A DNA stretch of 64,000 nt from Chloroflexi bacterium 54-19 (GCA_001898225.1 MKTJ01000015.1:62001-126000), one strand, 5' to 3'; counted from the stretch's first letter, positions 44,756 to 54,068 are shown. The notes: a model not told the origin generated them from the letters alone. Numbers and translations: made by a program.

Positions 44756-45754
44756 ATGAACACGGAAAAAAGGGAGTGGCCGGTAGTTGGAGTGGACGTA
44801 GGCGGCACTAAAATCGCCGCCGGGGTAGTGGACCACCTGGGCCGGATTAGCGGCCAGGTCAAAATCCCGACCGATACGAGCCAGCCGGTAGCGGTGCTGG
44901 ATTCGGTCGAAAACGCGGTGCGGGCTTCGCTGTCTGCCACCGGCTTGAATCTTTCGCAGATTAGAGGGGTTGGCATTGGCGTTCCGGGAGTAGTTGACCC
45001 CGAAGCCGGGATTGGCGTGGAAGCGTCTAACCTGAGGTGGCACAATGTCCCGGTGAAAAGTATCCTGGAAGAAAAACTGGGTGTGACCTGCTACATCGAA
45101 AACGATGTGGGCGCGGGCGCGCTCGGTGAGAGCCTCTACGGGGCAGGTCAGGGTTATCACAATATGGTTTACCTCAGCCTGGGGACCGGGATAGCCGCCC
45201 GCGCGATTGTTGGCGGTGACCTCTACCGGGGCGTGCACGGTCTGGCCGGGGAAATCGGCCATGTCAACCTGGGAGGGGGAAACCGCGCCTGCCGGTGCGG
45301 TGGGACGGGCTGCCTGGAAGCCTATGCGGCGGGTCCGGCCCTGGCGGTCCAGGCCCAGGAAGCCCTGGCTGCCGGGCAAAGCTCACTGCTAACTGAACTG
45401 GTTGCCACGCCCCAGGAAATCCGGGCCGAAACGGTTTTTGAGGCCGCCGCCAGGGGCGATAAACTGGCCGGGGAAATCCTGGCCGGGGCGGGGCGGCACC
45501 TGGGCCAGGCCATCCTCTTGCTGGTGGCCTTCTATGACCCCCAGGCTATAGTACTGGGGGGCGGGTTGGTCCAGGGCCGGGAAGAACTGGTGAAAGCTAT
45601 CCGGGTTGGAATGGAAGATTGGTCGCGGCAGATGCCCCTTTTTCGCCTGGTGCTGGAAGTAATGCCGCTAAAAGTTTCCGGTCTGAAGAATGATGGCCCG
45701 GTCCTGGGAGCGGCGGCTATCTTTAACAGCCGCGAGAAAGAGATTTTTAAATAA
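44756..45754 (+). CDS. ROK family sugar kinase (glucokinase-like)
   Basis: A 332-aa ROK protein without a DNA-binding domain, hence a kinase. The ATP site GVDVGGTKIAAGVVD is at the N-terminus. The sugar-binding ENDVGAGALGE and GEIGHVNL motifs and the zinc motif CRCGGTGCLE are present. It phosphorylates a hexose or N-acetylhexosamine at C6. It is the first gene of an operon with SIS and PfkB genes, which favours a hexosamine or glucose-type substrate. Confidence 0.9.
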   Translation: MNTEKREWPVVGVDVGGTKIAAGVVDHLGRISGQVKIPTDTSQPVAVLDSVENAVRASLSATGLNLSQIRGVGIGVPGVVDPEAGIGVEASNLRWHNVPVKSILEEKLGVTCYIENDVGAGALGESLYGAGQGYHNMVYLSLGTGIAARAIVGGDLYRGVHGLAGEIGHVNLGGGNRACRCGGTGCLEAYAAGPALAVQAQEALAAGQSSLLTELVATPQEIRAETVFEAAARGDKLAGEILAGAGRHLGQAILLLVAFYDPQAIVLGGGLVQGREELVKAIRVGMEDWSRQMPLFRLVLEVMPLKVSGLKNDGPVLGAAAIFNSREKEIFK

Positions 45755-45829
45755 GCAGGGTTGGAAAAATAGGTTTGCAAAACGGGCAAGTTTAAGGCTA
45801 ACACAATATTTTAAGGAGCGAACGCACAG

Positions 45830-46927
45830 ATGAGTAACTCGGAACGGCCAGCAGAACATTTTCAGCAGGAAAGCGCCCCGGTGGGACAGCACACCCTCAA
45901 CGAGATTTTAACCCAGCCGGATGCCTGGCAGGACGCTATAAACGTGGTCGCGGCGAAGCAGGCGGAGCTTAAAACCCTCTGGGGCCAGGGACAATTTTCG
46001 GAAATTATCGTGACCGGGTGCGGTTCGACCCATTATCTTTCCCTGGCCGTCGCGCCGCTGCTTCAGAGTGTCACCGGGGTCCGGTCCAGGGCGGTCCCGG
46101 CCTCGGAATTGTTGCTTTTCCCCGAACTAATCACACCCAGAGAAGGCAAGCCTCTCCTGGTGACCATCTCACGGTCGGGCCGCACCACCGAAACCATCCT
46201 GGCGGCCCGCGCCTTCAAGCAGGTCTATAACTGCCCGGTCCTCAACATCGGCTGCTACCCCGAAACCGAACTGGATGTTGAAAGCGATTTGTCGTTCGTA
46301 ATCAGCGAAGGGCAAGAGCAAAGCGTGGTCCAGACCCGCTCGTTTAGCTCGATGCTGGTAGCGGCCCAGGCTATCGCGGCTTTGCTGGGGGGTGACTCGC
46401 TTGAGGCCATGCAAACCCTGCCCGAAACCGGGCGGCAGCTTATCACGGGCGAGCAGGAACTGGCCCGGCAGCTAATCGAGAGCGGGTTCGAGCGGTTCTA
46501 CTTCCTGGGCTCCGGCTTGCAATACGGGCTGGCGAGCGAAGCCAACCTGAAAATGAAAGAGATGTCGCTTTCGGTGGCTGAAGCCTTCCACTTTATGGAG
46601 TTCCGGCACGGCCCCATGTCGATGGTGAACGAGAAGACCCTGGTGGTCGGGCTGCTTTCGGACACGGCCCAATCCTACGAACTGGACGTGCTCCGCCAAA
46701 TGCGCGGCCTGGGTGGTAAGACCCTGGTCCTGGCCGATGCCGCTGTCCCGTCAGATGCCGCCGATTTCCAGGTGAGTTTTAATACCGCTATCCCGGCTAC
46801 CCGGCGGGGGGTGCTGTTCCTGCCGACCCTGCAACTGCTCGGCTATTACCGGGCTATCTTTAACGGCCTGAACCCGGACCAGCCCCACAACCTTACGGCA
46901 GTCGTCGTCCTGAACGGAGCCGGTTAA
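45830..46927 (+). CDS. SIS domain sugar-phosphate isomerase/deaminase (GlmS/AgaS-like)
   Basis: A 365-aa protein with two SIS domains, like the isomerase half of GlmS but without the glutaminase part. Motifs include TGCGSTHYLSL, ISRSGRTTETI, GSGLQYGLASEANLKMKEM and EFRHGPMSMV. The expected reaction is the aldose-ketose isomerisation/deamination of an amino-sugar phosphate. AAGGAG lies before the ATG. The PfkB gene begins 2 nt after its stop codon. Galactosamine-6-phosphate or glucosamine-6-phosphate are the candidate substrates. Confidence 0.85.
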   Translation: MSNSERPAEHFQQESAPVGQHTLNEILTQPDAWQDAINVVAAKQAELKTLWGQGQFSEIIVTGCGSTHYLSLAVAPLLQSVTGVRSRAVPASELLLFPELITPREGKPLLVTISRSGRTTETILAARAFKQVYNCPVLNIGCYPETELDVESDLSFVISEGQEQSVVQTRSFSSMLVAAQAIAALLGGDSLEAMQTLPETGRQLITGEQELARQLIESGFERFYFLGSGLQYGLASEANLKMKEMSLSVAEAFHFMEFRHGPMSMVNEKTLVVGLLSDTAQSYELDVLRQMRGLGGKTLVLADAAVPSDAADFQVSFNTAIPATRRGVLFLPTLQLLGYYRAIFNGLNPDQPHNLTAVVVLNGAG

Positions 46928-46929
46928 AA

Positions 46930-47865
46930 ATGGTTGTGGTGGTCGCGCCGAATCCTTCGCTGGATAAGACCGTAATAATCCCCGACTTCGCGCTGGGCCA
47001 GATTTTCCGGCCCAGCGAAGTCCTGACCCTGGCCGGGGGCAAGGGTTTTAACTTTGCCCGCGCCCTGAAGACCCTGGGACACCTGTCCGTCGTGGTTGCG
47101 CCATTGGGCCGCCAGCAGGGACAGTTTTTCCTGGAACTGGCCCGGCAAGAGGCTTTGCAGTGGGATGTCCAATACATTGAGGGTGAAGTCCGCACCTGCC
47201 TGACCGTGATTGACCCGGCCCACCAGAACCGCTCGACCGAGATTTATGAGAAGGGCCCGGTCTTGCAGGTTGCAGATTGGGAGAAGCAGGTCGAGCTTAC
47301 CGCGAGTCACTTTGGCGAAACCAGTTACCTGGCGGTCTGCGGTAGTTTTCCGCCCGGTATCCCGCAAGCTGGTCTAGCCGGGCTGGTCCGGCGGGCCAAA
47401 GGTGCCGGGAAAAAGGTGCTGCTCGATACCTTTGGGCCGCAACTGGACGGTGTTTTGGAACTTAGCCCCGACCTGCTAAAGATAAACCAGTTCGAGGCGG
47501 GGAGCCTGGTTGGGCGGCCCCTTGAGACAGCGGCGGAAGCCCTGGAAGCGGCCCAGGAGTTGCAACAACGGGGCGCGCAGGCGGTCGTAATTACGCTCGG
47601 CAAAGTAGGTGCGGTCGGGCGGACCGCCGGGGGCGAGACTTTCGGCTGGTCTTCGCCAAAGGTGGAGGCGGCCTTTTCGACCGGGAGCGGCGATTCGCTG
47701 CTGGCCGGGCTGGTCAGCGGTCTCCTGGAAGGCCAGGGTTTAGCCGAGGCGGTCCGGCGGGGTGTGGCAGCGGGAGCGGCAAACACCCTGGAAATGGGCG
47801 CGGGCCGGTTTGAGCGCGGCGCCTATGCCAATTTATTGGAGGCAATTTTACCGTTGAGTTTGTAA
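46930..47865 (+). CDS. PfkB family kinase (1-phosphofructokinase / tagatose-6-phosphate kinase-like)
   Basis: A 311-aa ribokinase-family protein of the FruK/LacC subgroup: N-terminus VVVVAPNPSLDKTVIIP, GGKGFNFARAL motif, and the C-terminal anion-hole motif FSTGSGDSLLAG with the catalytic Asp. It would phosphorylate a ketohexose phosphate to the bisphosphate. With the upstream isomerase it could form a tagatose-6-phosphate branch of amino-sugar breakdown; an aldolase gene is not seen in the window. Confidence 0.88.
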   Translation: MVVVVAPNPSLDKTVIIPDFALGQIFRPSEVLTLAGGKGFNFARALKTLGHLSVVVAPLGRQQGQFFLELARQEALQWDVQYIEGEVRTCLTVIDPAHQNRSTEIYEKGPVLQVADWEKQVELTASHFGETSYLAVCGSFPPGIPQAGLAGLVRRAKGAGKKVLLDTFGPQLDGVLELSPDLLKINQFEAGSLVGRPLETAAEALEAAQELQQRGAQAVVITLGKVGAVGRTAGGETFGWSSPKVEAAFSTGSGDSLLAGLVSGLLEGQGLAEAVRRGVAAGAANTLEMGAGRFERGAYANLLEAILPLSL

Positions 47866-48369
47866 GACTGGCCCGGTTTTTGCATTAATGAGATAGGGAA
47901 TTGTGGATAAGTGTAACTTACTTACCGGTTACTAATGATTTTCTTATCAAAAAAGAATGAGAAAGTTATTAATTGGTGCAACCTTTTGTATCTTTTAATC
48001 GTATAATTGATAGTGAATTTGGAAACAACAAATTCAGCAACAAAAATTATTCAGTGGCACGCAAAATGATATATAGTAGGCCGGAAGCCCATTCCCAAAT
48101 CGTTCTAGTAATGACGAATCTGGCCGGAACACTGTAGTCCCAGCTACTTTTCTTTTTGCATCAACTGCGGCAAGGGGCCTCACCTGTTACACGCTGCCAG
48201 TTGGTTACCTATACTGCTAAAAGAGTATAAACTGCCCACTGATACCAACTCCCAAGGGGGTTGGCCTGGCTTTGATTTAGCCAGTAAGCTCCGGGGATTT
48301 CGCCCAAGCGAACTTCGTAGCAGCACTTATTTAATAAATAACCAGTTTCTTACAAGGAGTGAATCTAAA
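47866..48369. other. 504-nt spacer before a small zinc-ribbon gene
   Basis: AT-rich at first, with a TATAAT at 48002-48007 lacking a clear -35 box. A CCAACTCC/GGGGTTGG type hairpin lies near 48248-48268. No tRNA or other RNA gene could be folded from it by eye. Confidence 0.4.
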
Positions 48370-48561
48370 ATGACCAAGCAGCAAAGATATGCCGGTCCCC
48401 GGTGTGCCAGTTGTGGCCGCCCGTTCGAACCAAGACAAATGGCTAACGGTAAGCTTTCCGAGACTTGCGGCCAGACCGCCTGTGTTTCCAGCTATAGCCG
48501 CAAGAAAAGCAGTATGGCTGCGCGCCGGAGCATGACCCCTCGCCCCCAGACCGCCTGGTAA
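48370..48561 (+). CDS. Small zinc-ribbon-like protein
   Basis: A 63-aa basic protein with Cys12 and Cys15 (CASC) and Cys33 and Cys38 (CGQTAC), a plausible zinc site, then a Ser/Arg/Lys-rich tail. AAGGAG lies 10-11 nt before the ATG and a terminator follows at 48688, so it looks like a real short gene. The function is unknown; nucleic-acid binding is possible from the basic tail. Confidence 0.65.
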   Translation: MTKQQRYAGPRCASCGRPFEPRQMANGKLSETCGQTACVSSYSRKKSSMAARRSMTPRPQTAW

Positions 48562-48687
48562 TAATTTCGGACTATATACCAAGATAGGTTTTCTTATGTG
48601 TGAAAAGGGCTAGACTTATCCTCTGACGCTCAATCGGACACTAATTAATCTAAGTAACCACTCTAAAACTGAATAGCCAATAGAATA

Positions 48688-48729
48688 AAAACCGGTTTTC
48701 TGAAGTACGACAGGGAAAGCCGGTTTTTT
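48688..48729 (+). terminator. Terminator after the small zinc-ribbon gene
   Basis: AAAACCGG and CCGGTTTT arms, extended by TTTC/GAAA pairing, followed by TTTTTT. Confidence 0.8.
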
Positions 48730-48733
48730 GATA

Positions 48734-48763
48734 TTGACAATCCTGATAAACAAATTATATAAT
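48734..48763 (+). promoter_or_regulatory. Consensus sigma70 promoter of the DUF4395 gene
   Basis: TTGACA (48734-48739), 18 nt, TATAAT (48758-48763). Both boxes are perfect. The gene starts ~40 nt downstream of the predicted transcription start. Confidence 0.85.
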
Positions 48764-48809
48764 AGAAGTAATTAGATTAACTTTATCATATAAAGAGAAA
48801 GTTTTAGAG

Positions 48810-49265
48810 ATGACTATAGCTACCCAGACCCGGATTGACGCTGCTTGCCTTGATATTCCGATGCCGATTGTGAAGCTGAACCGCTGGACGCTCCTGACCG
48901 GCGTGGTTCTCGCTTTTGCCTTGCAGCAGCCTTTGATTACCACTGCCCTGTTCGTGATTTTACTTTTCGCGGTCCTGGGCGGCCAGCGCTACAGCCTGAT
49001 TTTCCAGATTGGCAAACGCGTCCTATCCCGCCAGAATGTCGGGGCCGAGACCGAAGACCGCCGCCTGATGCGTTTTAACAACTCGATTGCGACCATTTTG
49101 TTCGGCCTGGCCCAGGTCGCCTTCCTGTTTAATGTCGGGTGGCTGGGCTGGGCGTTCTCGTTCATGGTGGCCGTCGCGGCAAGCGTGGCCCTGGCCGGGT
49201 TCTGCTTTGGCTGCTTCCTTTACTTCCAGTTCAAACTGAACCGCTACCGCCTGTTCGGTAACTAA
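48810..49265 (+). CDS. DUF4395 integral membrane protein
   Basis: A 151-aa protein with about four helices in two pairs (WTLLTGVVLAFALQQPLITTALFV and FNNSIATILFGLAQVAFLFNVGWLG onward). The signature GFCFGCFLYFQF near the C-terminus contains the Cys-x-x-x-type pair typical of DUF4395. An acidic loop (GAETEDRR) separates the pairs. The family is often found with thioredoxin or rhodanese-like genes, but none is adjacent here. Function unknown. Confidence 0.8.
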   Translation: MTIATQTRIDAACLDIPMPIVKLNRWTLLTGVVLAFALQQPLITTALFVILLFAVLGGQRYSLIFQIGKRVLSRQNVGAETEDRRLMRFNNSIATILFGLAQVAFLFNVGWLGWAFSFMVAVAASVALAGFCFGCFLYFQFKLNRYRLFGN

Positions 49266-49291
49266 GCGCCAGCGCTTTTCTATAAAGATTT

Positions 49292-49322
49292 GTCCGGTTT
49301 CCCTGATGGGAGCCGGACTTTT
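49292..49322 (+). terminator. Terminator after the DUF4395 gene
   Basis: GTCCGG and CCGGAC arms plus an inner CCC/GGG pair, followed by TTTT. Confidence 0.75.
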
Positions 49323-49404
49323 GTATTTTATGGGTTGAAGGAACAACTTTTCGCCTTTGGCGTTGAATAAGTTAAAGTATTGGTTTCAACACTAGGAGCG
49401 CGAA

Positions 49405-50085
49405 GTGAAATCGAGCGAACCCCGTTTTAGGTCCACAAGAAAGGTTTGGGTACTGGTTTTAACCATGTTAGCTGTTAGCCTAACTTTGGTGGCCTGTGAC
49501 TTGGCTCCCAGCGTTACACCTGTTGCTACAACTGCCACTATACCAAGCGTACCTCCAACATCTATTCCCAGTCCTTTAGACCTTACATCTTGCAATATTA
49601 ATATAAGTGTTAAGATTCCTGGCCCTCTTTCTGACACAGAATTACAAGAATCCAGGCAGCAATGTCTCCAATCCCTTGACCGGAATATTCAAAAGTGGAA
49701 GGCTAAAAACGTTGCCGGGTACGATATAACAGTTTTTTACCAGGGAACTTTCTTTCAACCCAACGAAATTTATAGTTATACCGTCAAAAATAGTCAGATT
49801 GTTCAGCAAAACTTTGAAGGAAGGGAATGCGCCAGTTGTACGACCGCTTCCCCGAAACCTGTCCAGATGACCCCTACTTACAGCAACGGTAAAGATTTAA
49901 CCATTGACGGTTTATTTCAGGTGGTGCGGTTGCGAGCAGGTATTGATCCCTGGATTATGGATACTTACTTAAAAGTCACATTTGAACCGGAATATGGTTA
50001 CCCCACGACAATTACGTTTAATTCCTTTAGATACTCCGATAGTTCCTACGATTGGGCTGTAACTTCTATGAAGTTTAATCCATAA
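49405..50085 (+). CDS. Lipoprotein with DUF6174-like domain
   Basis: A 226-aa exported lipoprotein: basic N-terminus, hydrophobic stretch VWVLVLTMLAVSLTLVAC with Cys31, then a Pro/Thr-rich linker. The mature part has KWKAKNVAGYDITVFYQG, DGLFQVVRLRAG and FEPEYGYPTTITFN, matching the pattern of DUF6174 proteins. Two further Cys (CASC) may pair outside the cell. AGGAGCG precedes the start at 49405. Function unknown. Confidence 0.75.
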   Translation: MKSSEPRFRSTRKVWVLVLTMLAVSLTLVACDLAPSVTPVATTATIPSVPPTSIPSPLDLTSCNINISVKIPGPLSDTELQESRQQCLQSLDRNIQKWKAKNVAGYDITVFYQGTFFQPNEIYSYTVKNSQIVQQNFEGRECASCTTASPKPVQMTPTYSNGKDLTIDGLFQVVRLRAGIDPWIMDTYLKVTFEPEYGYPTTITFNSFRYSDSSYDWAVTSMKFNP

Positions 50086-50097
50086 AAATTGGACACA

Positions 50098-50131
50098 AAA
50101 AAGACTCCCGAAAAAGGAGTCTTTTTATTTT
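50098..50131. terminator. Bidirectional terminator
   Basis: AAAAAGACTCC and GGAGTCTTTTT are perfect 11-bp arms around a short loop, between the convergent lipoprotein and purQ genes. Confidence 0.9.
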
Positions 50132-50140
50132 TGCGACTTA

Positions 50141-50896
50141 TTAAATCTCGTTGCTGACGTACTCGACGGCGTTCGTGAAGAATTTCAACCCGGCCCCCTC
50201 GACCTCCTTGATTTTCTGGCGGGTCCAGTGGGGGTGCTGGTAGGCCGAGATAAACCGCTCCGGGTGGGGCATCAGGCCAAAGACGGTCCCGGAAGGGCTG
50301 CTTATTCCGCCCGCATTCTGGACCGAGCCGTTCGGGTTCCAGGGATAACTGGCGGCGGTGTCGCCGTCGGGGCCGCAATATTTGAGGGACACCTCGGCTT
50401 TGACATCGGTGCCGAAGGCAACCCGGCCCTCGCCGTGAGCGATGGGCAAATAGATTTGCTCGATGCCGCGCAAGAAAACCGAGTTGGAGCCGGTATTTTG
50501 CATGGTTATCCAGCGGCATTCGAATTTCCCCGACTCGTTCGGCAACAGCGTTACATCGCCAAAAAGCCCGGTCTTCGCCAGGATTTGAAAGCCGTTACAG
50601 ACCCCCAGGACCGGGCGGCCCGACTCGACAAAGCGTTGAAACGGCTCTTTAAGCCGGTAAATTATTTCGTTTGCCACCAGTTTACCCGCCCCCAGGTAGT
50701 CGCCATAGGCAAAGCCGCCCGGCACTCCCAGGATAGCGTAGTCGTCCAACCGGGTGTTCGCGTGAGGTCCGGCGATTTCGTTGATATGCCGGAGGTCCAC
50801 TTCGGCCCCGGCCTTTTCCCAGGCTTCGACCATTTCGGCGTCACAGTTGATACCTGCCGCCCGCAAAACCAGCACTTTTACCTTTTTTTGTGGCAT
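50141..50896 (-). CDS. purQ: Phosphoribosylformylglycinamidine synthase glutaminase subunit
   Basis: A 251-aa class I glutamine amidotransferase that supplies ammonia to PurL in the fourth step of purine synthesis. The nucleophile elbow is PVLGVCNGFQIL and the His/Glu pair is in GLMPHPERF. The N-terminal VKVLVLRAAGINCDAE is typical for PurQ. AGAGGAAG precedes the ATG. It starts 9 nt after purL, so the two are cotranscribed. Confidence 0.95.
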   Translation of the reverse strand: MPQKKVKVLVLRAAGINCDAEMVEAWEKAGAEVDLRHINEIAGPHANTRLDDYAILGVPGGFAYGDYLGAGKLVANEIIYRLKEPFQRFVESGRPVLGVCNGFQILAKTGLFGDVTLLPNESGKFECRWITMQNTGSNSVFLRGIEQIYLPIAHGEGRVAFGTDVKAEVSLKYCGPDGDTAASYPWNPNGSVQNAGGISSPSGTVFGLMPHPERFISAYQHPHWTRQKIKEVEGAGLKFFTNAVEYVSNEI

Positions 50897-50905
50897 TTTC
50901 TTCCT

Positions 50906-53900
50906 CTATTCAAACTCAACCAGCGGAGTTTGCCAGGCTTTTTTGAGCGTGGAAACGTGCGTCCGCAGTACCGTCGCCGTGGTCAGGCCGGTTACGGTGT
51001 ACTCGTCTTCTTCCAGCACCTGCCCGATCTGGGCAAAGGTGGTGCCTTGTAGGGCTTTCTCGAAAGCGGCTTTCTGGTCCGGTCCGACCTCGACCAGGAA
51101 ACGCGACGGCGACTCGCTGAACAGCAAGGCGGCGTTGGTCCGGTCGGTTTTGGCCCCGCTGTACGGGACGTGGGTCAGGTCATACCGGACTCCCAGCCCT
51201 CCCGCGAAAGCCATTTCGGCGGCGGCAACGGCCAGCCCGCCTTCGGAGAGGTCGTGGCAACTCCGCACCATTCCGCCCTGGATGGCCCGGTTAAGCGACT
51301 TGAAAGTCCGCAGCGCGGCGGCGGTATCCACCTGGGGTACCTCGCCATCGACCTGGCCGCGGAGTTTGGCAAAATAGCTGCCGCCGAGTTCGGGCTTGGT
51401 CTTACCTACCAGGTAGAGGAGGTTGCCCGCCTCTTTAAGGTCCATCGTCACGGCCTTGGTGACATCTTCCAGCACCGCGAAGGCTGATATCAAGAGGGTG
51501 CCGGGAATGGCGACCCGTTTGCCCGACGCCATGTCTTTGAACTCGTTGTTAAGCGAGTCTTTGCCGGAGATAAAGGGCAGACCAAAGGCCAGGGCGTAGT
51601 CGCGACAGGCCAGGACGGCGCGGGTCAGTTCGCCCAACCGTTCGGGAACGGCAGGGTTGCCCCAGCAGAAGTTATCGAGCAGGGCCATCCGGTCGAGGCT
51701 TGCCCCGACGGCGACGGCGTTGCGAATGGCTTCGTCAATGGCGCAGGCGGCCATGTGGTAGGGGTCGAGCAAGCCGTAGCGCGGGTTGATACCGTTCGAA
51801 ATGACCAGGCCCCGGTTCGAATCGGTCAGAGGTTTGAGGACAGCGGCATCACCCGGCCCGTCGTTGGCGACCCCGACCAGCGGTTTGAGGATGGTCGCGC
51901 CCTGGACTTCATGGTCGTACACCCGGATGACCGCTTCTTTCGAGGCAACGTTCGGGTCGGACAGGATCCGCAGCAGGTCGCTGGTATAGCCCTGGTACGA
52001 CTGGGGACGGCGCTCGGCAGGTTTAGGTGCGGGCGGTTGCCATTTAGCCGTCATGCGGCGGGGCGGCAGGCCGTGATGCAGGAAGTTCATACTCAACTGC
52101 CCGACCGTTTCGCCGTTGTAGAGCAGGGTTAATTGCCCATCGCCCGTAAATTCGCCCAGGTCGGTAACCTCGACTCCTTCCAGTTCGCACAGGCGACGGA
52201 ATTCGGCCAGGTTCGCGGGCGGTACGGCCAGGACCATGCGCTCCTGGGCCTCGCTGACCCAGATTTCCCAGGGTTCCAGCCCGGCATATTTGAGCGGCAC
52301 TTCGGACAGTTCGACCCGTACCCCCAGGTCTGCCCCCATTTCGCCAATCGCCGAAGAAAGCCCCCCGGCCCCGCAGTCGGTAACCGCCGAGTAAAGTTTC
52401 AGGTCGCGGGCCTTCAGCATTAAATCGAGGGTCTTTTTTTCTTCAATCGGGTTGCCAATCTGGACCACGCTGGCGGCCTGTCCGGTGGCGCTTCCGGCGG
52501 CCTGGGCATCCCCGCCGAGTTCGATACTGCTAAAGGTCGCCCCGTGAATACCGTCACGCCCGGTGCGCCCGCCGATAACGATAACCCGGTCGCCGATTTG
52601 CTGGTTGCGGGGGTGGGCGTTCTTGGGCGCGAGGCCGACCGTACCGCAGAAGACCAGCGGGTTTGCCAGGTAACCCTGGTCGAACAGGATGGCCCCATTG
52701 ACGGTCGGGATACCCATTTTGTTGCCGTAGTCGCGGACGCCGTCCACGACCCCCTGGAAGATGCGGGTGGGCGATAGCACGTCCGCCGGGATATTTTCGG
52801 CGGGGGTGTTCGGTTCGCCAAAGCAAAAGACATCGGTCGAGGCAATCGGCTTGGCCGAAACCGCCATCACGTCGCGGATAACCCCGCCCAGGCCGGTATT
52901 GGCCCCGCCGAACGGTTCGAGGGCGCTGGGGTGGTTGTGGGTCTCGGCTTTGAACGAAACGTCGTAATTTTCATCGAAACTGATAATCCCGGCGTTGTCC
53001 ACGAAGGCCGAGACAATCCAGTCTTTTTTAAGCTGGTAGGTCGGGGCTGCAATAAGGGACTTAAAGAGCCCGTTTATTACGCTTTCATTCAAGACCTGGC
53101 CGTCGGTGTCGTACTCGGTGTAGTCGATGGTTGCTTTAAAGGTTTTGTGGACGCAATGTTCGCTCCAGGTCTGGGCCAGGGTTTCCAGTTCCACGTCGGT
53201 CGGGTCGCGCTGCACGCCCCGGTAGTAGGCCTGGATGGCTTGCATCTCGGCCAGGTTGAGGGCCAGCAGACCTTCGCGAGAAATCTTTTCAAGTTCTTCC
53301 GGCGCGGCGTCCTTGAGCGGGATAGTTTTGACCGTAGGCGGTTTATCTTTGCTGAAATTGAATTGCCCGTTGACGAAGTTTAACAGCCGTTCCGGTTTAA
53401 TCGTACCGGGTACAAAGACCAGGCAGTCCTGGACGAGGTCGTTAATCAGGAACAGCCGGGCGAATTCGGCCAGTTTTTCGGTAGCGACGCCGGGGGCCAG
53501 TTCGAGATAATAGAGGGCGGCAGACCTTATCATCTGTAATTCCGGCAAATCGAGTTCACCCGAAGCGGCCATTACCCGGTAGCCTTGCAGGGCGCTCTCA
53601 CCCTCGGCGTCGGTCACGCCAGGGCGGTTAGCGGCCAGAATCAGGGCCGGGACGGTCTCGGCGGCCAGGTTGTGAAAGAATTTCTCGACCGGACCGCCCC
53701 GGTAGGTCTGAGTTACCGTATCGGCCAGGAGACGCCGGGCGGTTATTTCGACCGCTCTTTCGGCTATCTCGGCGGGAGTGTTCGGGTCAAACTGAAGCAG
53801 GTAGAAGGCATGGTGCTTCAGGCTATTAAAGCTCTCACCGAAGAAAGCGGCAGCTTCATCGGCAAAGCGGCTGGCAGTATTAATTGTGACCTGGGGTAAA

Positions 53901-53920
53901 AGCTCTACGCAATAGAGCAT
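50906..53920 (-). CDS. purL: Phosphoribosylformylglycinamidine synthase, PurS-PurL type
   Basis: A 1004-aa ATP-dependent synthase converting FGAR to FGAM. Small PurL proteins are ~740 aa and use a separate ~80-aa PurS. Here ~215 extra N-terminal residues show two PurS-like halves (MLYCVELLPQVTINTASRFADEA; LARLFLINDLVQDCLVFVPG region), so this looks like a PurSL fusion. PurL motifs follow: WSEHCVHKTFKA, KAETHNHPSALEPFGGANTGLGG, GGLSSAIGEMGADLG, and the second half with GVANDGPGDAAVLKP. No separate purS is seen next to it, which supports the fusion. The AGGAAAGG ribosome site lies ~12 nt from the ATG. Confidence 0.93.
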   Translation of the reverse strand: MLYCVELLPQVTINTASRFADEAAAFFGESFNSLKHHAFYLLQFDPNTPAEIAERAVEITARRLLADTVTQTYRGGPVEKFFHNLAAETVPALILAANRPGVTDAEGESALQGYRVMAASGELDLPELQMIRSAALYYLELAPGVATEKLAEFARLFLINDLVQDCLVFVPGTIKPERLLNFVNGQFNFSKDKPPTVKTIPLKDAAPEELEKISREGLLALNLAEMQAIQAYYRGVQRDPTDVELETLAQTWSEHCVHKTFKATIDYTEYDTDGQVLNESVINGLFKSLIAAPTYQLKKDWIVSAFVDNAGIISFDENYDVSFKAETHNHPSALEPFGGANTGLGGVIRDVMAVSAKPIASTDVFCFGEPNTPAENIPADVLSPTRIFQGVVDGVRDYGNKMGIPTVNGAILFDQGYLANPLVFCGTVGLAPKNAHPRNQQIGDRVIVIGGRTGRDGIHGATFSSIELGGDAQAAGSATGQAASVVQIGNPIEEKKTLDLMLKARDLKLYSAVTDCGAGGLSSAIGEMGADLGVRVELSEVPLKYAGLEPWEIWVSEAQERMVLAVPPANLAEFRRLCELEGVEVTDLGEFTGDGQLTLLYNGETVGQLSMNFLHHGLPPRRMTAKWQPPAPKPAERRPQSYQGYTSDLLRILSDPNVASKEAVIRVYDHEVQGATILKPLVGVANDGPGDAAVLKPLTDSNRGLVISNGINPRYGLLDPYHMAACAIDEAIRNAVAVGASLDRMALLDNFCWGNPAVPERLGELTRAVLACRDYALAFGLPFISGKDSLNNEFKDMASGKRVAIPGTLLISAFAVLEDVTKAVTMDLKEAGNLLYLVGKTKPELGGSYFAKLRGQVDGEVPQVDTAAALRTFKSLNRAIQGGMVRSCHDLSEGGLAVAAAEMAFAGGLGVRYDLTHVPYSGAKTDRTNAALLFSESPSRFLVEVGPDQKAAFEKALQGTTFAQIGQVLEEDEYTVTGLTTATVLRTHVSTLKKAWQTPLVEFE

Positions 53921-54068
53921 ACTTTTAAAAACCTTTCCTGGCTATCAATTCTTCGCAACACTGCAAGAAGGGAGTTTTTATACAAAATTGAAGTTTATTC
54001 AGCTTATTTTATGACAAATTCACCTTATTGGCGAATCAGTAAATATGGTAATTCCTCGATTTTCTTAG

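Noticed and set aside
47866..48369. Possible structured RNA in the spacer
   Set aside because: Only a small hairpin could be found by eye; no known riboswitch or tRNA fold was recognised.
48570..48583. Another TATATACCAA-containing sequence as operator
   Set aside because: Only the right half matches, there is no promoter at this point, and it follows a small unrelated gene.
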